DNA of 64,000 bases from Lentisphaerota bacterium (GTDB taxonomy: Bacteria > Verrucomicrobiota > Kiritimatiellia > UBA8416 > JAIOPI01), in the NCBI GenBank assembly GCA_021413965.1, contig JAIOPI010000015.1, positions 124,001 through 188,000 on the forward strand, given 5' to 3'. The position numbers were made by a program, and so were the translations under genes. Shown here piece after piece: positions 24,618-33,700 of the stretch (the stretch's first letter is position 1; each line of letters opens with the position of its first letter). The notes under the pieces were generated by a model, which saw only the letters and a program-made list of their open reading frames with translations, was not told the DNA's origin and did no database searches.

Positions 24618-26153
24618 ATGCTCTCGAAGGTCTTTTCCGGGGCGGTCTATGGGGTCGATGCCTACGCGGTGGAAATTGAAGTCAACGCCGGGCACGGCGA
24701 CCCCGAGGTCGTCACCGTCGGGCTGCCCGACGCGGCGGTAAAGGAAAGCCGGCACCGCGTCCATACCGCCATCCTCAACTCCGCCTATAAGCCGCACATC
24801 GGGCGGACCACCATCAACCTCGCCCCGGCCAATGTGAAAAAGGAAGGCCCGAGTTTTGACCTGCCGATTGCGATCGGCATGCTGGCGGCCTCCGAAGAGA
24901 TTCATCCACCATCGCTGGCCAATTTCGCACTGGTAGGCGAACTGGCACTGAGCGGCGAAGTGCGCCGCGTGCGCGGGGTGCTGCCCATCGCCATCCAGGC
25001 CCGTGCCCAGGGATTGACCGGGATCCTGGTGCCTTCCGACAATGCCGAGGAAGCCGCCGTCGTGGAAGGCCTCGATGTCTATCCGGTCCGCACGCTGCGA
25101 CAAGCCGCTGACTTCCTGGAAGGCACCCTCCCCCAGCAGCCCTATCGCGTGAACCTGCAAGCCGTTTACGAAAACCACAACGGTTCCGGCGACGACTACG
25201 CCGACGTCAAGGGACAGGAGCAGGCCAAGCGCGCCATTGAGGTGGCCGTTGCCGGCGGGCACAACATCCTGATGGTGGGGCCGCCGGGGACAGGGAAGTC
25301 CATGCTGGCCAAGCGATTGCCATCGATACTGCCGACCATGTCACTGGAGGAGGCGCTGGAAACGACAAAAATTCACAGCATCGCCGGCATGCTTGACGCG
25401 CATGTGGCGCTGGTCATCCACCGGCCCTTCCGCTCACCACACCACACGATCTCGGACGCGGGTTTGCTCGGCGGCGGATCGCATCCCATCCCCGGCGAAG
25501 TGAGCCTCGCGCATCGCGGCGTGCTGTTCCTGGACGAGTTGCCCGAATTCCGGCGCAACGTGCTGGAGGTGCTGCGCCAACCACTGGAAGACGGGGCGGT
25601 CACCATCGCACGCGCCGCGGCCACCGTGACGTTTCCCTGCCACTTCATGCTGGTGGCGGCCATGAACCCATGCCCCTGCGGCTATTTCGGGGACACGGCG
25701 CGCGAATGCCGATGCACCCAGACGCAGATTCAATCCTATCGCAACAAGATCTCCGGCCCTCTGCTCGACCGCATTGACATCCATGTGGAAGTGCCGTCGA
25801 TCCGCTATCAGCAACTCACGTCGCTGCAACGGGGCGAGGCCTCCGACGCCATTCGCGGGCGCGTCATGGACGCCCGGCAACGGCAGCGCATCCGCTTTCG
25901 GCAGGAGCACAAACTGCACAACAATGCCGGCATGAGCGCACGGCAGATTCACAGGTACTGCGCCCTGGGTGCCGAGGCGCAGGACCTGCTGCGGGCTGCC
26001 ATCACGCAACTCAATTTCAGTGCGCGGGCCTATGATCGCATTCTGAAAGTGGCGCGCACCATCGCCGACCTGGAGGGGCAGGAGGACATCCAGCCCAACC
26101 ATGTCGCGGAAGCCATTCAATACCGCACGCTCGACCGCAACCTGTGGGCCTAG
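24618..26153 (+). CDS. comM: YifB/ComM Mg-chelatase-like AAA+ ATPase
   Basis: The 511-aa product has the ComM layout. The N-terminal ChlI-type domain runs from [18 protein letters not shown] to about residue 170. The AAA+ domain has the Walker A GPPGTGKS near residue 221 and Walker [12 protein letters not shown] Zn-type cluster, [10 protein letters not shown]...CRCT, follows. The C-terminal lid ends in [12 protein letters not shown]. ComM is a hexameric helicase that promotes branch migration during natural transformation in Vibrio and Haemophilus, but it also occurs in non-competent bacteria. Residues about 88-142 are duplicated 3 kb upstream at 98.8% identity. The gene itself is intact. Confidence 0.95.
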   Translation: MLSKVFSGAVYGVDAYAVEIEVNAGHGDPEVVTVGLPDAAVKESRHRVHTAILNSAYKPHIGRTTINLAPANVKKEGPSFDLPIAIGMLAASEEIHPPSLANFALVGELALSGEVRRVRGVLPIAIQARAQGLTGILVPSDNAEEAAVVEGLDVYPVRTLRQAADFLEGTLPQQPYRVNLQAVYENHNGSGDDYADVKGQEQAKRAIEVAVAGGHNILMVGPPGTGKSMLAKRLPSILPTMSLEEALETTKIHSIAGMLDAHVALVIHRPFRSPHHTISDAGLLGGGSHPIPGEVSLAHRGVLFLDELPEFRRNVLEVLRQPLEDGAVTIARAAATVTFPCHFMLVAAMNPCPCGYFGDTARECRCTQTQIQSYRNKISGPLLDRIDIHVEVPSIRYQQLTSLQRGEASDAIRGRVMDARQRQRIRFRQEHKLHNNAGMSARQIHRYCALGAEAQDLLRAAITQLNFSARAYDRILKVARTIADLEGQEDIQPNHVAEAIQYRTLDRNLWA

Positions 26154-26215
26154 GCTTCGAACCACGCGTGGGACGGCTCTTGACACACCGCCATGGCCAT
26201 CTACTCTGTGTGGCC

Positions 26216-27025
26216 ATGAACACATCCCCTCGCCGCATCCACACGCTTTGCCGGCGCGCGCTCACCCGCGCGTTTCTCGGTGCGCTTCTGTCAGCGGCGC
26301 TCCCCGCTGTTGCCGCGACCCGCCAATCGGAACCGGCAAAGGCTCCAGGCCCCGCACCCCTCGACACGGCAACGCATGTGCTGCGTGCGATGCAGGACGC
26401 CTTGCTGGATCAGGACCGGCCCGATGGCAACATGGGCGCCGCCAACTTTGCCGCGAAAGTGGCGAGCATGAGCATCTCCAGCTTCACGCGAATCATGGTG
26501 ATGCAGTTTGATCTGACGTCGTTGCCATCCACCAACATCACCAAGGCCACCTTGCGCGTATTTTGCCCGCCGGCCGGCTGGGATCACTCCGTGGATGCCA
26601 CGTTTCTGTTCTACGCCATGCAACAGCCTTGGACCGAAGGAACCGGTGTCGGGAACGAGGGCAGCGAGACCAAGGATGGCGCCACGTGGAATACGCGGGA
26701 TGGCATTCACCCCTGGGAGGGCGGCCCCATTGCACACAATCGAACGCAAAAGTCACCGGGGAATTTCGACGACACCCCCTTTGCCACGCGCACACACACG
26801 ACGTACGAGGAATGGCTCAACACCTGGATCGAGGTGGACGCAACCGATCTGGCGCGCGCCTGGGCGGCTGGCGCGCGTCCGAATTGCGGCATTGCCCTGT
26901 GCGGCATGGGCCTGACGGGTGCCGGAGCCTACACGATGTTCACGACGCGGGAGTACGATCGCGAGGGCTACGCGGCGGGCCAGGTCGCGCCACAGTTGGT
27001 CGTGCAGCTCGCCGCGACACCGTGA
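26216..27025 (+). CDS. Exported DNRLRE-domain protein
   Basis: This 269-aa protein starts at the ATG at 26216, which gives a proper signal peptide (basic MNTSPRRIHTLCRR, hydrophobic core, AVAA cleavage region). The longer ORF start is rejected because it adds non-signal residues. The mature part matches the beta-rich DNRLRE pattern. It has MQFDLTSLPSTNITKATLRVF early, WTEGTGVGNEG in the middle, and WIEVDATDLARAWAAG with NCGIALCG late. These domains occur in secreted or surface proteins of environmental bacteria, often with polysaccharide-active enzymes. The role is unknown. It is 62 bp after comM but probably independent of it. Confidence 0.72.
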   Translation: MNTSPRRIHTLCRRALTRAFLGALLSAALPAVAATRQSEPAKAPGPAPLDTATHVLRAMQDALLDQDRPDGNMGAANFAAKVASMSISSFTRIMVMQFDLTSLPSTNITKATLRVFCPPAGWDHSVDATFLFYAMQQPWTEGTGVGNEGSETKDGATWNTRDGIHPWEGGPIAHNRTQKSPGNFDDTPFATRTHTTYEEWLNTWIEVDATDLARAWAAGARPNCGIALCGMGLTGAGAYTMFTTREYDREGYAAGQVAPQLVVQLAATP

Positions 27026-27104
27026 CCGCGCCCCGCGTGTCCAGTCGCGGCTTCGTCACTTCGTCGTCATGGGCAGTGGATCGATCCTGCCCGGTGCAGG
27101 CGGC

Positions 27105-28265
27105 CTACGGGATATCGTACAGCAGGAATTCGCACTCCAGGTCGCCGTTGACGAGCGGCATGCGCACCCGGGGACGCGGCGACATGCTTAGCGCATAGGC
27201 GGGCAGGCCGGCCAGCATCGCCACCTGCCAGCCGTGCAGCCGGCAGAATGTGGCCGCCACCTTGCGCACGAAATCCGGATCCGTTCCCAGCCGCACGCCG
27301 TAGGGCGGATTGGTCACGATCAACGCCTGCGCGCCATCATGTTGCAGATCAAAGAGCGACTGTTCGCGAAAAGCGAGCCGGACACCGGCGGCGCGCGCAT
27401 TCGACCGTGCCTTGTCGAGGACGGCGGGATCCACATCCCCCGCCACGACCCGGGGCACGTCCCCCGCTCGCGCGGCACGCAATTCACCGCGTAACGCTCG
27501 CATGGCTTGCGCTTCGTCAGCCCCGAAGTTGGCCCAGCGCTCAAAACCGAAGCGCTCCCGCGAAAGCCCCGGCGCCACCTTGGCCGCCCACATGGCCGCC
27601 TCAATGGCAATGGTTCCGGATCCGCACATCGGGTCGATCAGGCGCGTCTTCCGGTCCCATCCCGACAGGCGCAGAATCGCGGCGGCCAGCGTCTCGCGTA
27701 ACGGCGCGTCGCCCACATCACGACGGTAGCCGCGCCGGTGCAACGGTTCGCCGCTCATGTCCAGGTAGAGAGCGGCCTTGTCATTGGCGACATAGACAAA
27801 CACGCGGACATCCGGGTCGTCGGCGACATCCGGGCGCGAAGCAAAGCGATGACGCAGCTGGTCGACAATGGCATCCTTCACCTTGAGCGCCGCAAAGTTC
27901 TCGTGCTGGATGACACTGCCGCGGCAGATGGCGTTGACCGAGAACGTCTGGCGTGGAGTCAGGTAGGGAGACCAGTCGATGGCCTGCGCCCCCGTGTAGA
28001 GGGCTTCGGGCGAAGCCGCGGGAAAGCGGGCGAGCAGCACGTGAATACGCTGCGCGATGCGGCTTTCCAGGCAGGCCCGCCACCCTTCCCGCCACGTGCC
28101 GCGAAAGGGGATTCCCCCCTGGTTGAACCGAACGCTGGGCAGCCCCAACTCGCGCAATTCCTCGCACAGCACGCGTTCGGTGCCCGCGATGGCCGAGGCG
28201 TGAAACTCGAGTGTTTGTCCCCGCGCAGCTGGCACGCCCGCCGTCTGCTTGTCGTTGGTATTCAT
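27105..28265 (-). CDS. THUMP-domain RNA guanine methyltransferase (RlmL-like)
   Basis: This 386-aa protein has an N-terminal ferredoxin/THUMP half and a SAM-dependent methyltransferase half. The SAM-binding motif I is DPMCGSGTIAIEAA and the catalytic motif IV is VTNPPYGVRLG, typical of N2-methylation of guanine in RNA. The layout matches the N-terminal part of RlmL (23S rRNA m2G2445) without the RlmK half. The start at 28265 (MNTNDKQ) is chosen because the 42 upstream ORF residues fall before any family homology. The precise guanine is not determined, and a tRNA substrate is also possible. It converges on the DNRLRE gene. Confidence 0.88.
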   Translation of the reverse strand: MNTNDKQTAGVPAARGQTLEFHASAIAGTERVLCEELRELGLPSVRFNQGGIPFRGTWREGWRACLESRIAQRIHVLLARFPAASPEALYTGAQAIDWSPYLTPRQTFSVNAICRGSVIQHENFAALKVKDAIVDQLRHRFASRPDVADDPDVRVFVYVANDKAALYLDMSGEPLHRRGYRRDVGDAPLRETLAAAILRLSGWDRKTRLIDPMCGSGTIAIEAAMWAAKVAPGLSRERFGFERWANFGADEAQAMRALRGELRAARAGDVPRVVAGDVDPAVLDKARSNARAAGVRLAFREQSLFDLQHDGAQALIVTNPPYGVRLGTDPDFVRKVAATFCRLHGWQVAMLAGLPAYALSMSPRPRVRMPLVNGDLECEFLLYDIP

Positions 28266-28465
28266 CGCGCCGCGAGTCTTCGCACAACGGCGGTCATGAA
28301 TCAACTGCGATCCCACTTTCACCTTGTGCGAGGAGATGAACACCTTTATACGTTTTGGTTTGCGAACTGCCGGCGTTAGTGCCGCCAGCAACCGAATCCG
28401 CGTGGCCTACGCACGACGCGCAATGGGCGCCACGGGAGAACGTTTGTCAATCAGGGGAAAGCGCC

Positions 28466-28855
28466 ATGCCCTGCGATATTAAATTTTGCGAGTCTTTCAC
28501 CGAAGTCACCTTGTACGGCGAGGCCACGGCGTGGGATGTCATGGACGCCGTCCAACGCATGCACGTGCAGGATCCGCACAAGGAGCGCGCCGATCTCTGG
28601 GTGGTTTCACCCACGAGCGTGATCCCACTGAGTGCCTTCACGCCGCTGATCGACGCGCTCAAAGCCCTCTGCAAGCAGGTCAGCACCGGCAAGCCCTCCG
28701 CCATCGTATCAACCAACGCGCTGCAGCGGGCCCAGCTGTCCCTCTACCTGTCGGAAGCCTCGGCTCTGCCCTACGAAATCCGCACGTTCGAATCCCGCGA
28801 GGCGGCCGTAGCCTGGCTGGGCCGTATGGCGCAGCCAACCCGCAAGGATACGTAG
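28466..28855 (+). CDS. Small SpoIIAA/STAS-like protein
   Basis: This 129-aa cytoplasmic protein starts at ATG 28466 behind AGGGGAAA. Its alternating strand-helix pattern is like the SpoIIAA-like family of single-domain STAS-fold proteins. A strand (FTEVTLYGEATAWDVMDAV) leads into helices, then a strand ADLWVVSP, helices, and the ending EIRTFESREAAVAWLG that is common in that family. No catalytic residues are apparent. The next gene starts directly after its stop (TAG-C-ATG), so the two are cotranscribed. The family match is by pattern only and the role is unknown. Confidence 0.55.
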   Translation: MPCDIKFCESFTEVTLYGEATAWDVMDAVQRMHVQDPHKERADLWVVSPTSVIPLSAFTPLIDALKALCKQVSTGKPSAIVSTNALQRAQLSLYLSEASALPYEIRTFESREAAVAWLGRMAQPTRKDT

Positions 28856-28856
28856 C

Positions 28857-29531
28857 ATGCGCGCCACGGCGGCTGGCGTCGGGTACCTGGCCGTGGCCCT
28901 CTTCCTTGCCGGCCCCGCGCGGGCTCAGGGGGCCCCGCCTGCCTGGCGACTCACCTTCGCGTCCATGCCGGCAGACTGGGATGTGCGCGGCGTGCCGGGC
29001 CGGCCGAAAGCCATCTTCGAAGCCGGCTATGCGGACGGCTCGAACCGTGTGCTGCGCATGACGTCGGACAAAGCCACCGCCGCCTTCAAGAGCGGCAAAC
29101 TCGGCGTGGATCTCACCCGTACGCCCATCATGCGCTGGCGCTGGAAAGCCGTCACCCTTCCCGCCGGTGCCGACGGGAGCCGCGAACAACTCGATGACCA
29201 GGCCATTGGACTTTACGTGAGCACGGGCGGCATGATGCGCCAGAAGTCGGTGGCCTATCGCTGGGAAACCGATACGCCCAAGGGCGCCGAAGGCCGCGCC
29301 AAGTATGCCGCGGGCGTGGTGAGCCTATTCTGGCGCGCGTTGCGCAACAAGGACGACCTGGGCAACGACGGCTGGTTCGTTGAGGAAGTCAACGTCGCCG
29401 AGGATTTCCGGAGAGCGTTTGGCGATGTGCCGACCAACGTCGGCCTCGGCATCTCCTGCAACAGTCAGTTCACCGGCACCAAGGCCGAGGCGCTACTCGA
29501 CTGGGTCGAGTTCCGGACGGCGGCGCCGTAA
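28857..29531 (+). CDS. DUF3047 exported protein
   Basis: This 224-aa protein has a clear signal peptide (GYLAVALFLAGPARAQG), so it should be periplasmic or outer. The rest matches DUF3047, with PIMRWRWKAVTLPAGAD in the middle, DDQAIGLYVS next, and WFVEEVNVAEDFRRAFG near the end. The fold is probably a beta-sandwich. No enzymatic motif is known for the family. It begins one base after the upstream SpoIIAA-like gene and converges on the CehA/McbA-like gene with only a 5-bp gap. Confidence 0.85.
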   Translation: MRATAAGVGYLAVALFLAGPARAQGAPPAWRLTFASMPADWDVRGVPGRPKAIFEAGYADGSNRVLRMTSDKATAAFKSGKLGVDLTRTPIMRWRWKAVTLPAGADGSREQLDDQAIGLYVSTGGMMRQKSVAYRWETDTPKGAEGRAKYAAGVVSLFWRALRNKDDLGNDGWFVEEVNVAEDFRRAFGDVPTNVGLGISCNSQFTGTKAEALLDWVEFRTAAP

Positions 29532-29536
29532 CCGGG

Positions 29537-32029
29537 CTAGTGCGGAATTCCCGCCGCATGGAGACGTCGATGCAGCGCCTGGCGCGCCTGCAGAAAAGGC
29601 CCTTCGAGAAAGTCCAGGTGATCGGCGGCGCCATGGTGATGCGTCACCGTTCCGGGGCGCGGCCGGGGCGCGTGGTGGCGCAGGTAGGCCAGGTTTCCAT
29701 CCACCAGGGTCAGCATGTACTGCACGGTTTCACGGCTGAACATCCGCCACTCGCCACCGACCGCGACGTAGATCGGCGAGGAGTGCGCGAAGGCGCCCCG
29801 CTCCCAGCAGTCGTGGTGCGGCACGCGCCTGTATCCCGGCCCGCCGCAGCGCGCCGCCAGCCAGGTGTGACGATCGATCTTGAGTTTGGTCTTCAACGCG
29901 AGGGCACGTGCCCCGCGCCGCTCTGACGTGGCCGCCACCACGCGCCCGGCCTGCACCAGTTCCAGCTGGTGAATCGGGAGTGCGGACTCCGCACGAGCCT
30001 CCACCTCCACGGTGCCGCCCTTGCCGCGCAGGTGCAGCGTATCGCCCAGGTGGACCCCGTTGACCGTCAACGCGATCATCGGTCCACTGCTCAGGAACGT
30101 GCGCCCCGCACGAACCGCCGCCAGCCAGTTCGCATAGGTCAGCTCGCCATCCGGAAGATGAGCATACGTGCGGTACAAGCCCACCGGCACGCTGCTGCTC
30201 ATCTTGTCTGTCCCCCCCACGAGCGGCAGGCGGTAGCCGCCATTGAGGTAGCGGTAATACTCAAGATGCTCATAGCGCTTGAAGTCGATCATCTCCACCG
30301 CATCGGCGCGCCCGGTCGCGATCAGTGCCGCCGGTTCGCCGTTCGGATGTGGCAGGTGGGGGATGATCACCGTGCCTCCCTGGGCATGGCATGCGTCGGC
30401 CCAATGCGCGAGGGTCGTATCCAGCCCGCCGCCCATCTCGGCCTCGCTGAGGCCGTCGGTGCACCACGGCATCACGGGCTTGGTGAGTCCCAGCAGCGAC
30501 AGATGCCCGAGGATATGCTGCCGGTTCTCCTGCGAGCAGTACACGATCGTGCGCCCATCCGCGCCCACGCTCGGGCGCCCGGTCCAATCTTCCGTGTTCG
30601 TGAAGAGCCCGCCCCATTGCGATTGCAGCAGGTTGACCACGTTCAAATCTTCGCCCTGCGCCTCGCAATGGGCGCCCTGTGTGCCAAGGAAATGCACATG
30701 CGTATCGCCCGAGAACCACCCCCGGGCGTTCATATCCGTCCAGCGCTTCAACCGCAACGTCAGGGCGCGCTGCCCCGGCACGATGGTTACCCGTGCCCGC
30801 AGCGGTTCGTACTCAAACCCACGCGCCACATCCACGAGCACCTCCCCGCGCGGCAGCCACCCCTGGCAGGTGCCGTCGATGTAGGCGTAGGTGATCTGCC
30901 CCAGCCGCACGTCCCCGCCGATGTCCACATGCCAGGTGTCGTGGTTGGAGTTGACGTGATTGTGGTGGCCGTGGGGCTGGTACGGGACGCCAGCAGGTGA
31001 ACGGAAATGCACACGGCAGGGCACCGGCTTGCCACTGGCATCGTCGACCACGGTCACATGGACCCAGTTCTTCCCGTGCTCGACAAGTTCGATGCTGGCC
31101 TGCGGCGTCTGCACGCGCCCTTCTCGCTCCAGTTTCCGCCAGGAGACCGCCGCCACGCGGCGCCCCCCCTGCTTCACCGTCACGGTGGCGGAAGGCACAG
31201 CCGCGATATGGACATAGGCCGGGCTGACCGCCGCATTGGCTGGCTCTCCCCACCCCGGGCGCGGATCCTTGAGAAAGGCGGCGGCAGAGCCCGCGGGAAG
31301 TGGCTGTGCGTCGGTGGCCACTCCGCGATCAACGTCGACCGCGAGATCGAATGGCCGGGGGGCGGCGCGCGGCCGCTTGAGCGTGATTCTCACGGGGCGG
31401 CTGGCCTCGCGGTAGAAGGGCGACTCATCGGCATGCCCAAGCGTGATGGCCGCCACCAGAAAGCGCCGGTCGGAAGGAACGAGTTCCAGGGACGCCAACT
31501 TGCGCTTCGGGTGCGGGTTCTCCCAGACCCACAGGTAATAGTGGCGGGCTCGCGCCTGCTTGCCTTCCGTCTGGCGGTAGCCGGCTTCTCCCCACGGCCC
31601 GGCGTGGCGCGGATAGCCTGACGCGCGCTGATCCGGCATCGCCAGCAGCGGCCACTGTCCCCAGATCGTCGGCGCGACCCCGATCTCCAGACGCTCGCGA
31701 ATTGGCACCGCCAGTGCGCCACCATCCGCGTAAAGGAAACGATAGTGCGCAATCACACGGCCCACGGGCTCGCCATCCGCCAGACGCGACTCCAGGAGTG
31801 CGTGCGCGACGAGCACATGGCGGACAGTCGTCCCGATGGGAATGGTGACCGCCGCGCGCCCGCGCCTCTTCCCGCCAAGGGCAATGAAGCAGCGTTTACG
31901 CTGCCCACCGACCTGGAATGGAATTCCGTGGAAGTTCTGCGGTCCCAGTTCAGGGGCTGGGCGGGTCCCCATCACAGACACGCCGGCATTGCACAACCGG
32001 CTCAAGTCAAGGGTTGCATAGTCGCGCAT
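29537..32029 (-). CDS. CehA/McbA-family metallohydrolase (PHP-like domain)
   Basis: This 830-aa protein starts at 32029, chosen because GGGAGGGG lies at the right distance; the longer ORF start lacks this. Residues about 1-440 are beta-rich and include a region like a carboxypeptidase-type carbohydrate-binding segment. The PHP-type metal site begins with WFSGDTHVHFLG near residue 450. IIPHLPHPNGE and LVGGTDKMSSSVPVG follow, the signatures of the CehA/McbA subgroup. Known members hydrolyse carbamates, but most are uncharacterised. No signal peptide is evident at this start. Upstream lies an AT-rich block that may carry its promoter. The substrate is unknown. Confidence 0.85.
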   Translation of the reverse strand: MRDYATLDLSRLCNAGVSVMGTRPAPELGPQNFHGIPFQVGGQRKRCFIALGGKRRGRAAVTIPIGTTVRHVLVAHALLESRLADGEPVGRVIAHYRFLYADGGALAVPIRERLEIGVAPTIWGQWPLLAMPDQRASGYPRHAGPWGEAGYRQTEGKQARARHYYLWVWENPHPKRKLASLELVPSDRRFLVAAITLGHADESPFYREASRPVRITLKRPRAAPRPFDLAVDVDRGVATDAQPLPAGSAAAFLKDPRPGWGEPANAAVSPAYVHIAAVPSATVTVKQGGRRVAAVSWRKLEREGRVQTPQASIELVEHGKNWVHVTVVDDASGKPVPCRVHFRSPAGVPYQPHGHHNHVNSNHDTWHVDIGGDVRLGQITYAYIDGTCQGWLPRGEVLVDVARGFEYEPLRARVTIVPGQRALTLRLKRWTDMNARGWFSGDTHVHFLGTQGAHCEAQGEDLNVVNLLQSQWGGLFTNTEDWTGRPSVGADGRTIVYCSQENRQHILGHLSLLGLTKPVMPWCTDGLSEAEMGGGLDTTLAHWADACHAQGGTVIIPHLPHPNGEPAALIATGRADAVEMIDFKRYEHLEYYRYLNGGYRLPLVGGTDKMSSSVPVGLYRTYAHLPDGELTYANWLAAVRAGRTFLSSGPMIALTVNGVHLGDTLHLRGKGGTVEVEARAESALPIHQLELVQAGRVVAATSERRGARALALKTKLKIDRHTWLAARCGGPGYRRVPHHDCWERGAFAHSSPIYVAVGGEWRMFSRETVQYMLTLVDGNLAYLRHHAPRPRPGTVTHHHGAADHLDFLEGPFLQARQALHRRLHAAGIPH

Positions 32030-32225
32030 GTCACCCCTCCCAAGGCAAGAGACAGCACCTTTGCCCGTCCGCACCTCGTGTTACGAGAGTCGTAGCCCAA
32101 GCCACCACGCGGCGCAAGCCCCTTCAGTCCACGCTCATCCGGCAGAAAGCCGCGTCCCAGTGCGCGCTCCCGGTCCCTCTACATGGACGACCGCCGGCCC
32201 GTTCCGGATGCGTGTCGCTGAAGCC

Positions 32226-32300
32226 ATTTACAGACAAACACTTACAACACAATACATACCATACATACAAACTATTGATTTATTATCATTTATGATAATG
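32226..32300. promoter_or_regulatory. AT-rich island with an 18-bp palindrome and tandem octamers
   Basis: ATTATCAT and ATGATAAT form a perfect palindrome at 32282-32299 with a TT centre. ATACATAC is repeated at 32252-32259 and 32261-32268, separated by one base. The stretch is strikingly AT-rich for this genome. It lies about 200 bp upstream of the leftward CehA/McbA-like gene and 150 bp upstream of rpsU. It is a candidate operator or promoter region, and no known regulator motif is assigned. Confidence 0.45.
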
Positions 32301-32345
32301 CCGCGTGAATTCCCTGATAAATCCGGTGTCGCGAGCTAAATCCCG

Positions 32346-32374
32346 TTGACGGAACGGCGTAGCTCACCTAGCCT
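32346..32374 (+). promoter_or_regulatory. Candidate sigma70 promoter of rpsU
   Basis: TTGACG (32346-32351) and TAGCCT (32369-32374) are separated by 17 bp. The expected transcription start near 32381 leaves about 70 nt before rpsU. The -35 is strong and the -10 is weak. Confidence 0.45.
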
Positions 32375-32451
32375 ATGGAAACATTTAAACAGCGAAAGAA
32401 ACTCGGCGCCATATGCTGCGCCGGGGAATGAAGGGAGCGTGATTTACCACC

Positions 32452-32631
32452 GTGATTCAAGTTAAGCTAAAGAGGGGCGAGACCGTTGAAAAGGCGCTGA
32501 AGCGGCTCAAGAAGATTATGGACAAGGAAGGCATGATGAAGCAGTTGCGTGCCAACCGCTACTTCGAGAAGCCCAGCGAAAAGCGTCGCAAGAAGTCCGC
32601 GCGGGCCAGGGCCCGGATGCTGGCTGCTTAA
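32452..32631 (+). CDS. rpsU: 30S ribosomal protein S21
   Basis: This 59-aa ORF starts with GTG and is missing from the supplied track. Its translation begins MIQVKLKRGETVEKALKRLK and ends KKSARARARMLAA, the typical S21 pattern. S21 binds the 30S platform next to the Shine-Dalgarno/anti-Shine-Dalgarno duplex and assists initiation. The start is fixed by the conserved N-terminus, and no close ribosome binding site is visible. It is followed by a rho-independent terminator, so it is probably a single-gene unit. Confidence 0.95.
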   Translation: MIQVKLKRGETVEKALKRLKKIMDKEGMMKQLRANRYFEKPSEKRRKKSARARARMLAA

Positions 32632-32669
32632 TCCCGCGATTTTCCGTGCGTCCGAATTTCTGATTGGAG

Positions 32670-32703
32670 ACCCCGGTCCTTTTGGCCGGGGTTTTCGTTT
32701 TTC
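32670..32703 (+). terminator. Rho-independent terminator after rpsU
   Basis: ACCCCGG and CCGGGGT pair around a 9-nt loop (32670-32692), followed by a T-rich stretch interrupted by CG. It begins 38 bp after the rpsU stop. Confidence 0.8.
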
Positions 32704-32722
32704 GGCAGGGGAACCGTAAGGC

Positions 32723-33700
32723 ATGCCTCCCAATTTTGCACTGTCGACCCACTGGAACGCTTTCCATCATACCGCAGGCGAGCGGCTGGTGGAGGAAATC
32801 GTGTCCACCACCGGACTGACGCGCCTGGAGCTCGGCTATGACCTGACCGTCGATCTCGTTCCAGGCGTGGCAAAGATGGTTGAGCAGAAGGTCGTCCAGG
32901 TGGATAGCGTTCACAATTTCTGTCCCGTGCCGACGGGCGCCCCCCAGGGCCACCCGGAGTTGTTCGTCCTCGCCAGCCGCGACACGTGTGTACGCGAGGG
33001 GGCCGTGCGGCACACCACGAACACGATCCTGTTCGCCGCTGAGATCGGCGCGCGCGTCGTGGTCTGCCACGCGGGGAATGTCGAGATGCGCTCCTACACC
33101 CGCAAGCTGATCCAACTGGCCAAGGACGGCAAGCAGTACAGCCCTCGTTACGAGCGGGTGAAGACCAAGCTTCTGCTCAAGCGCGAACGCAAAGTGCCGC
33201 CGTATCTCGAATACCTCGAGGCCGGCATCGAGGCCTTGTTGCCGGAACTCGAGCGGTCCAAGGTGACCATTGCGTTCGAGAACCTTCCCACCTGGGAGGC
33301 TGTGCCCACGGAAATGGAGATTTATGCGCTGTGTCAGCGCATAAATTCCCCGCATGTGCGCGCCTGGTATGATATTGGCCACGGCCAGATCCGCCAGAAC
33401 TTGGGACTCATCGCGCAAAAGCACTGGATTAACAAGCTCGCGCCCATGCTTGCCGGGTTCCACGTGCATGACGTCAATCCCCCCGGGCAGGATCACCTTA
33501 TGCCCCCTGATGGCAAGGTGGATTTCGCGGCTCTGGCGTCGGTGATTCCCCCGGAAACGCTGAAGGTGCTTGAGCCGGCCCCCGGAACTCCGCCGCAACT
33601 GATCCGGGCGGCCATCGAACACCTTAACGTCGCCTGGGCCTCTGTCGATTCCCCCCCCCTACCCGCCGCCCCGCCCAACCTGCCCCCGGGAACGCCATGA
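32723..33700 (+). CDS. Sugar phosphate isomerase/epimerase-like TIM barrel
   Basis: This 325-aa protein belongs to the AP_endonuclease_2 (xylose-isomerase-like TIM-barrel) family. Strand ends carry candidate metal ligands. RLELGY is near the N-terminus, VVVCHAGNVE follows, AFENLPTWEAVP and WYDIGHGQI come in the middle, and FHVHDVN is late. These match the Glu/His/Asp/His series of the family. The C-terminal 20 residues are Pro-rich. Members isomerise sugars or inositol derivatives, or act as endonucleases, so the reaction is open. Its stop overlaps the next start by 4 bp, so it is coupled to a membrane-protein gene. Confidence 0.82.
   Translation: MPPNFALSTHWNAFHHTAGERLVEEIVSTTGLTRLELGYDLTVDLVPGVAKMVEQKVVQVDSVHNFCPVPTGAPQGHPELFVLASRDTCVREGAVRHTTNTILFAAEIGARVVVCHAGNVEMRSYTRKLIQLAKDGKQYSPRYERVKTKLLLKRERKVPPYLEYLEAGIEALLPELERSKVTIAFENLPTWEAVPTEMEIYALCQRINSPHVRAWYDIGHGQIRQNLGLIAQKHWINKLAPMLAGFHVHDVNPPGQDHLMPPDGKVDFAALASVIPPETLKVLEPAPGTPPQLIRAAIEHLNVAWASVDSPPLPAAPPNLPPGTP

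Noticed and set aside
24114-25262. 382-aa minus-strand ORF spanning the ychF-comM gap
   Set aside because: It overlaps both real genes antisense and has no recognisable domain.
26144-26215. N-terminal extension of the DNRLRE gene, and a tRNA-like TTCGAA on the opposite strand
   Set aside because: The extension spoils the signal peptide, and the bases around TTCGAA do not form a T-arm stem.
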